Positions 20,195-20,534 of a stretch of 20,534 nt of DNA are shown here, piece by piece. Source of the stretch: Plakobranchus ocellatus (lineage: Eukaryota > Mollusca > Gastropoda > Plakobranchidae); the NCBI GenBank assembly GCA_019648995.1, contig BLXT01004995.1, forward strand, positions 2,183,658-2,204,191, in the 5' to 3' direction. The notes under the pieces were generated by a model that saw only the letters and a list, made by a program, of their open reading frames with translations, did not search any database and was not told the origin of the DNA. Position 1 is the first letter of the stretch. The number at the start of each line of letters is the position of its first letter. The position numbers were made by a program, and so were the translations under genes.

Positions 20195-20454
20195 ACCTGT
20201 CTGTCAGTCTTTCTGGCTTGTTTATGCTATGTTCAACTCTTTAAACAGATTTTGCAAAGGAACTATGAAAATAAATATTTCATGAGACTAACCATAAACA
20301 CTAGTGAAAACTGAAAATAGCAGGACTAGTTCAAGTTGCAACATCACTGGTCCTAAATTATAACTGTTTTTCATGAAGGTTTCAAAGAAGCATTTCAACC
20401 TGGATGATATGCCAAGTCCAAATTCTCCCTATTGGTGGCATCGAAAAGATTCAG
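667..20454 (+). CDS. Long ankyrin-repeat protein, spliced in 21 exons, partial at both ends
   Basis: Proposed join: 667-747, 1350-1452, 2338-2455, 4668-4840, 5970-6057, 7580-7702, 8237-8362, 9427-9504, 10114-10277, 10787-10896, 12670-12776, 13197-13353, 13972-14180, 14516-14615, 15109-15236, 15483-15554, 16693-16806, 17783-17953, 18682-18783, 19360-19452, 20379-20454. Every junction keeps frame, giving 830 complete codons without a stop. Residues 1-60 are basic and NLS-like. Residues 61-296 are helical with degenerate ankyrin character. Residues 297-774 hold about twelve ankyrin repeats (motifs such as TPLHTAAKNG, SPLMLAAAGGHLD, TPMHYAAAYG). Residues 775-830 form a new segment with NPWTQVRQF and PYWWHR. 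Ankyrin repeats mediate protein binding, and the basic leader suggests a nuclear protein. The architecture recalls invertebrate PME-5/tankyrase-like poly(ADP-ribose) polymerases, but no catalytic domain lies in the window, so this identity is a guess. No start codon, stop codon or UTR was found. Confidence 0.85.
748..1349 (+). other. Intron 1 (GC-AG)
   Basis: It begins GCAAGT and ends in a pyrimidine-containing tract plus AG. It is AT-rich with short A and T runs and no recognisable element. Confidence 0.5.
1350..1452 (+). CDS. Exon 2: basic NLS-like cluster
   Basis: The acceptor is a pyrimidine-rich tract ending aatag and the donor is GG|GTAACC. The exon encodes residues 27-61 and opens with VEPKRKRVTKKE, which fits a monopartite classical nuclear localisation signal. 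An acidic and aliphatic stretch follows, ending DPLFETG. Phase 2 at the donor is matched exactly by exon 3, where the split codon gives Gly and the reading LFETGNPVPC. A short exon like this is easily missed by ORF scanning. Confidence 0.75.
1453..2337 (+). other. Intron 2, plain AT-rich
   Basis: It begins GTAACC and ends tgatttttag. It contains A/T homopolymers (for example around 1960-1972) and otherwise nothing I recognise. Confidence 0.65.
2338..2455 (+). CDS. Exon 3: degenerate ankyrin-like segment
   Basis: The acceptor is tgatttttag and the donor AAG|GTAAGC. Only the frame that uses the first G to complete a codon is open. It encodes residues 62-100, NPVPCVSKIANSRLVFRAI and so on to KDGSKIYK. 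The pattern with RAIYLKNNKLLTKLLKDG resembles the two helices of an ankyrin repeat. Phase 0 at the 3' end. Confidence 0.82.
2528..3520 (-). mobile_element. Probable solo LTR (minus orientation)
   Basis: This 993-bp block in intron 3 begins TGTAAAGGGGG and ends CCCCCTACA, giving TG...CA termini with short inverted ends. TTAA occurs directly outside both ends (2524-2527 and 3521-3524), consistent with a 4-bp target-site duplication. Read on the minus strand, a poly(A) signal AATAAA (2717-2712) lies about 185 bp from the end, the place expected for an R/U5 boundary. It has no transposase- or polymerase-like ORF, so it is a solo LTR or other non-autonomous element; a Ginger-like or other TIR transposon is the alternative. 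Confidence 0.6.
4281..4400. repeat. CT-rich microsatellite
   Basis: Interrupted (CT)n with CTGT and poly-T interruptions in intron 3. An open frame across it is low-complexity Ser/Leu and not a gene. Confidence 0.9.
4517..4635. repeat. (ATTT)n tetranucleotide array
   Basis: About 119 bp of ATTT units with a few GTAT and CTAT variants. It ends 32 bp before the exon 4 acceptor, so it occupies the branch-point neighbourhood of intron 3. Confidence 0.95.
4668..4840 (+). CDS. Exon 4: ankyrin-like helices, then a basic linker
   Basis: The acceptor is tacatcctgttag. The peptide runs LYTKSVDNMETPIEAAARVK and on to DKLGTG (residues 101-157 plus a split Arg). ETPIEAAARVKSTEILETIL matches the helix-turn-helix of an ankyrin repeat. 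A second in-frame acceptor at 4679/4680 would remove four residues, and a second in-frame donor after 4852 would add four. The donor GGCAG|GTGGGA is preferred because the joined sequence reads GTGRYNQ. The ATG at 4692 is internal, not the start, because upstream exons read through in frame. Confidence 0.83.
4841..5969 (+). other. Intron 4, no element recognised
   Basis: The exon 4 frame stays open into the intron until about 5042, which is chance read-through. Otherwise it is AT-rich, with a short TACA-rich stretch near 5920. Confidence 0.65.
5970..6057 (+). CDS. Exon 5: basic Gly/Ser-rich linker
   Basis: The acceptor is ctctgccag and the donor GAG|GTAAGC, both strong. The first G completes the Arg codon begun in exon 4. 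Residues 159-187 read YNQRSLGIKFIRKITSSRG through REGNNSLTE. This is a polar, basic loop-like segment with no domain I can name, but its phases match both neighbours and its splice sites are near consensus. Confidence 0.8.
6058..7579 (+). other. Intron 5, no element recognised
   Basis: This is 1.5 kb of AT-rich sequence without convincing coding potential on either strand. A 98-codon minus-strand open frame at 7277-7573 shows no domain. Confidence 0.6.
7580..7702 (+). CDS. Exon 6: helical ankyrin-like segment
   Basis: The acceptor is cattctcag and the donor TAT|GTAAGT. Forty-one full codons (residues 188-228) begin NETETNESSSKVIKLLLNAG. KVIKLLLNAGLDD is the second helix and turn of an ankyrin repeat. 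The open frame continues upstream into the intron only by chance, so the ATG at 7559 is not proposed as a start. Phase 0 at both ends. Confidence 0.87.
7703..8236 (+). other. Intron 6 with poly-A tract
   Basis: AT-rich intron between GTAAGT and ttttag. It has an A run at about 8040-8055 and no recognised element. Confidence 0.65.
8237..8362 (+). CDS. Exon 7: helical segment
   Basis: The acceptor is tacgttttag and the donor GAT|GTGAGT. Forty-two codons (residues 229-270) run from ENILSQHDVCELLLAGHHQT to FNSLYKD. CELLLAGHHQTAGRII looks like a degenerate ankyrin helix pair. The segment ends with an amphipathic basic and aromatic helix, LKKFWTKFNSLYKD. Phase 0 at both ends. Confidence 0.88.
8487..9170 (-). 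pseudogene. Mariner transposase relic (Tc1/mariner superfamily)
   Basis: This lies in intron 7 on the strand opposite the host gene. Minus-strand frames show ESWVHHYNPESK and QSMESRHKT (about 9073-9000), the segment after the first catalytic Asp in mariner transposases; then VLLNIFWGLGKCV in another frame; then PDLAPSDFFLFP (8766-8731). The first catalytic motif, normally TGDE, reads TRNE, and the second, normally HDNA, is disrupted near 8833-8805. Frameshifts and stops break the ORF. The left boundary may be the TA before CTCTGAAAAG near 8487; I found no matching inverted repeat on the right, so that limit is uncertain. In intact elements this D,D34D enzyme moves DNA by cut-and-paste at TA sites. 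Confidence 0.8.
9171..9426. other. Rest of intron 7, possible 5' part of the mariner relic
   Basis: The transposase N-terminal DNA-binding region would be expected here on the minus strand, but no frame shows it clearly. It is either too decayed or unrelated intron. Confidence 0.35.
9427..9504 (+). CDS. Exon 8: short linker before the ankyrin array
   Basis: The acceptor is ggctctcag and the donor GGG|GTAAGT. Twenty-six codons (residues 271-296) begin VLLQETGDLANCSPSACKH and end NKQVSG. It joins exon 9 as VSG/ITPYHCAAAS, which places the conserved Gly immediately before the first clear ankyrin repeat. Phase 0 at both ends. Confidence 0.85.
9505..10113 (+). other. Intron 8 with imperfect AAT/GAT repeats
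   Basis: Between 9871 and 9960 there are interspersed AAT and GAT trinucleotides, including several ATGATGATG runs. The rest is AT-rich without an identifiable element. Confidence 0.7.
10114..10277 (+). CDS. Exon 9: first clear ankyrin repeats
   Basis: The acceptor is tttctctgcag and the donor CAGTG|GTAAGA. Residues 297-350 contain one whole repeat (ITPYHCAAAS ... VADSKG) and the start of the next (RRPMHYAAGCVSPDSLKLLL). The final TG pairs with the G of exon 10 to make Trp, giving LLLQWGANTSD, a canonical ankyrin beta-hairpin. A perfect 11-bp inverted repeat lies inside the exon at 10171-10198. Confidence 0.93.
10171..10198 (+). repeat. Perfect 11-bp inverted repeat within exon 9
   Basis: The arms CTACATGTACA (10171-10181) and TGTACATGTAG (10188-10198) are exact reverse complements around a 6-base loop. 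The codons encode LHVQPDVHV, so the hairpin would be in the mature mRNA. Confidence 0.85.
10278..10786 (+). other. Intron 9, no element recognised
   Basis: AT-rich sequence between GTAAGA and gtttag with nothing identifiable. Confidence 0.65.
10787..10896 (+). CDS. Exon 10: ankyrin repeat, GC donor
   Basis: The acceptor is tttgcggtttag. Residues 352-387 read GANTSDTDNTRRIPLHYAIY through LLLEHAKQ, finishing one repeat and beginning another. The donor is the non-canonical CAAG|GCGAGT. Only this cut (phase 1) matches exon 11, where G plus GT makes Gly. The next GT, four bases downstream, would give the wrong phase. Confidence 0.9.
10897..12669 (+). other. Intron 10 (GC-AG) with unclassified repeat-like sequence
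   Basis: It begins GCGAGT. The portions 11281-11480 and 11900-12250 are less AT-rich than neighbouring introns and look like old transposon sequence. No frame or terminal repeat lets me classify them. Confidence 0.4.
11800..11862. repeat. (CT)n dinucleotide array
   Basis: About 62 bp of near-perfect CT repeat in intron 10. Confidence 0.97.
12670..12776 (+). CDS. Exon 11: ankyrin repeat linker and helix
   Basis: The acceptor is ttttatcccag and the donor TTTTTG|GTTTGT. Residues 389-423 begin GAKDIFAQKYGTGGVNRQTS and finish MTPLHTAAKNGFL, a textbook start of an ankyrin repeat that continues into exon 12 with EIAELLIKHGADVNAK. The Gly-rich stretch before it is an insertion between repeats. Confidence 0.92.
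12777..13196 (+). other. Intron 11, no element recognised
   Basis: AT-rich sequence between GTTTGT and aatcacag with nothing identifiable. Confidence 0.65.
13197..13353 (+). CDS. Exon 12: two ankyrin repeats
   Basis: The acceptor is gcaatcacag and the donor AAAAG|GTAAAC. Residues 424-475 contain EIAELLIKHGADVNAK, then SPLMLAAAGGHLDMIYLL and FGAVVEQK. Both repeats match the family consensus closely. The split codon with exon 13 is G|AC, giving Asp in the normal position of the repeat (EQKDRMGRTA). Confidence 0.95.
13354..13971 (+). other. Intron 12, no element recognised
   Basis: The exon 12 frame runs about 90 bases into the intron by chance. A minus-strand open frame at 13572-13841 is low-complexity and not supported as a gene. 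Confidence 0.65.
13972..14180 (+). CDS. Exon 13: two ankyrin repeats
   Basis: The acceptor is cattttaacag and the donor TGGAGG|GTTAGT. This is the longest exon, residues 477-545. It shows GRTAVIYASKNGSTSVLTYL, then NTPMHYAAAYGWLFTLRALL with DAGADLNAHN. The final Arg (AGG) joins TTPLSVAYLK in exon 14, so phase 0 is preferred. Confidence 0.95.
14181..14515 (+). other. Intron 13, no element recognised
   Basis: Short AT-rich intron between GTTAGT and accag with nothing identifiable. Confidence 0.65.
14516..14615 (+). CDS. Exon 14: ankyrin repeat
   Basis: The acceptor is aaaccaaaccag and the donor GATG|GTAGGT. Residues 546-578 read TTPLSVAYLKSHYGIVQELL through VDINFTDDD, one repeat ending with the usual D-x-G turn, whose Gly codon is split with exon 15. 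Confidence 0.93.
14990..15057. repeat. (ATT)n followed by TTG/TGC-rich repeat
   Basis: About 32 bp of ATT triplets, then an imperfect TGTTGT/GCTGTTGT run, in intron 14 (14616-15108). The rest of that intron is plain AT-rich sequence. Confidence 0.9.
15109..15236 (+). CDS. Exon 15: divergent ankyrin repeat
   Basis: The acceptor is tttttcttgaag and the donor TCTCCT|GTAAGT. Residues 580-621 begin MSLLFHACSSDLSQADL and end LLDNMGRSP. The first helix (LLFHACSS) and the closing DNMGRSP fit an ankyrin repeat with an enlarged loop. The last three residues begin the next repeat, completed by LHHL in exon 16. Confidence 0.9.
15483..15554 (+). CDS. Exon 16: acidic insertion inside an ankyrin repeat
   Basis: The acceptor is ctattctaccag and the donor ATG|GTGAGT. 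Twenty-four codons (residues 622-645) read LHHLTKAIATVDADEDRDKQ followed by EEQM. LHHL continues RSP from exon 15, and the acidic Asp/Glu-rich tail is a charged loop before the second helix in exon 17. Phase 0 at both ends, so skipping would preserve frame. Confidence 0.87.
15797..16014 (+). mobile_element. tRNA-headed SINE with RTE/BovB-like tail
   Basis: About 218 bp in intron 16. Near 15804-15855 the sequence resembles tRNA promoter boxes (GGTGGCAGTTGGC as an A-box-like stretch, GGTCAGAGGTTGTAATCCC as a B-box-like stretch). Near 15940-15990 GAAAGCAATGGCAAACTACC and ATGCCAAGAAT recall the 3' region shared by many SINEs with RTE/BovB LINEs. The flanks TAGTCCCCATTC (15785-15796) and TAGTCCTCATTC (16015-16026) differ at one base and fit a target-site duplication. 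Such elements are transcribed by RNA polymerase III and copied by a partner LINE; the family name is not known to me. Confidence 0.75.
16027..16692 (+). other. Rest of intron 16
   Basis: AT-rich with an A run at about 16240-16257. Nothing else recognised. Confidence 0.65.
16693..16806 (+). CDS. Exon 17: ankyrin repeat
   Basis: The acceptor is atcctttacag and the donor GGACAG|GTGAAT. Thirty-eight codons (residues 646-683) include SVDIARLLLKNGCTLNAVDE and NGLTATMAAIGQ: the second helix and beta-turn of one repeat and the first helix of the next. Phase 0 at both ends. Confidence 0.94.
16807..17782 (+). other. Intron 17
   Basis: AT-rich except for a short GC-rich patch at 17077-17100 (cctcggcgggcgg). 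No gene or element recognised; the minus-strand open frames here are low-information. Confidence 0.6.
17783..17953 (+). CDS. Exon 18: ankyrin repeats with a longer loop
   Basis: The acceptor is cacaatttacag and the donor GATGGG|GTATGA. Fifty-seven codons (residues 684-740) begin VNNLPLVKFLLSQGGKIEAP and end LSSLMKLLKDG. The PPLFTMMHRMASNMWKAP portion is a divergent repeat start followed by a second helix. Phase 0 at both ends. Confidence 0.93.
17954..18681 (+). other. Intron 18, no element recognised
   Basis: AT-rich with several T and A runs. It begins GTATGA and ends tctattag. Confidence 0.65.
18682..18783 (+). CDS. Exon 19: last clear ankyrin repeat start
   Basis: The acceptor is atatctattag and the donor GTAAAA|GTAAGT. 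Thirty-four codons (residues 741-774) start KCRDQVVKMCDQVDCNGFTP and end LLQACLVAREGAVK. NGFTPLLQACLVAREG is an ankyrin first helix. Phase 0 at both ends. Confidence 0.92.
18784..19359 (+). other. Intron 19, no element recognised
   Basis: AT-rich with a long T-rich stretch before the exon 20 acceptor. Confidence 0.65.
19360..19452 (+). CDS. Exon 20: segment after the ankyrin array
   Basis: The acceptor is the strong tattttttgtctcag, while the donor GCCAAG|GTTCAT is weak. Thirty-one codons (residues 775-805) start INPPPKSNPWTQVRQFIKNL and end ANLNAK. Proline-rich, then an amphipathic helix; it does not follow the ankyrin consensus, so a new domain or linker begins here. Phase 0 at both ends. 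Confidence 0.88.
19453..20378 (+). other. Intron 20, pyrimidine-rich in its second half
   Basis: From about 19980 the sequence carries degenerate CTGT/CTAT motifs that lead into the perfect array at 20151-20190. No gene recognised. Confidence 0.65.
20151..20210. repeat. (TCTA)n/(TCTG)n tetranucleotide array
   Basis: A short TCTA block continues into TCTG units and then decays. It lies in intron 20. Confidence 0.93.
20379..20454 (+). CDS. Exon 21: last exon in window
   Basis: The acceptor is tttttcatgaag and the donor TCAG|GTAAGT. Twenty-five codons (residues 806-830) run VSKKHFNLDDMPSPNSPYWW then HRKDS, leaving a split codon (phase 1), so at least one more exon follows beyond the window. 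The aromatic PYWWHR motif is not ankyrin-like, and I cannot assign it to a family. Confidence 0.88.
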
Positions 20455-20534
20455 GTAAGTTCTCTTTGAAACAAACCTTTTATGTTTTTCTTTGAAGGTT
20501 TGCTTATGACCACACAGTTCAAAAAAAAAAAAAA

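Noticed and set aside
20521-20534. Poly-A at the window end as a transcript end
   Set aside because: Exon 21 ends in a consensus donor with a split codon, so this A run is intronic.

Overview
This window is animal nuclear DNA: strongly AT-rich, mostly intron, with many small exons joined by GT-AG (and two GC-AG) introns, microsatellites and decayed transposable elements. There is no bacterial-style gene packing. The repeat mix (a tRNA-headed SINE with an RTE/BovB-like tail, a mariner relic, a solo LTR, and long (CT)n, (ATTT)n and (TCTG)n arrays) suggests an invertebrate. A mollusc, perhaps a cephalopod, would fit, but that is an inference and I cannot prove the taxon.

The window holds one protein-coding gene on the + strand, incomplete at both ends. 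I assembled 21 exons by hand, from 667 to 20454. All 20 internal intron phases agree, giving 2,493 coding nt: 830 complete codons plus a partial codon at each end. The first two exons (667-747, 1350-1452) encode a lysine/arginine-rich leader with a classical nuclear-localisation-like cluster (PKRKRV). Exons 3-8 encode divergent alpha-helical or ankyrin-like sequence. Exons 9-19 encode about a dozen clear ankyrin repeats. Exons 20-21 start a different, Pro/Trp-containing segment that continues past the window. A basic leader followed by a long ankyrin array resembles the long ankyrin-repeat poly(ADP-ribose) polymerases of invertebrates (nematode PME-5-like, distantly tankyrase-like). The catalytic domain would lie downstream, so that identity is only a hypothesis.

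The introns carry the rest. From 2528 to 3520 there is a probable solo LTR (TG...CA ends, TTAA duplication, minus-strand poly(A) signal). (CT)n and (ATTT)n arrays at 4281-4635 run almost up to the exon 4 acceptor. From 8487 to about 9170 there is a minus-strand mariner transposase relic with disrupted catalytic residues. From 11281 to 12250 there is unclassified sequence around a 60-bp CT array. From 15797 to 16014 there is a SINE flanked by 12-bp target-site duplications. The remaining introns are plain AT-rich sequence with short A/T runs.

I found no RNA genes, CRISPR arrays, operons, or promoter or poly(A) site of the host gene. The gene's first exon, start codon, remaining 3' exons and stop codon are outside the window or not recognisable.
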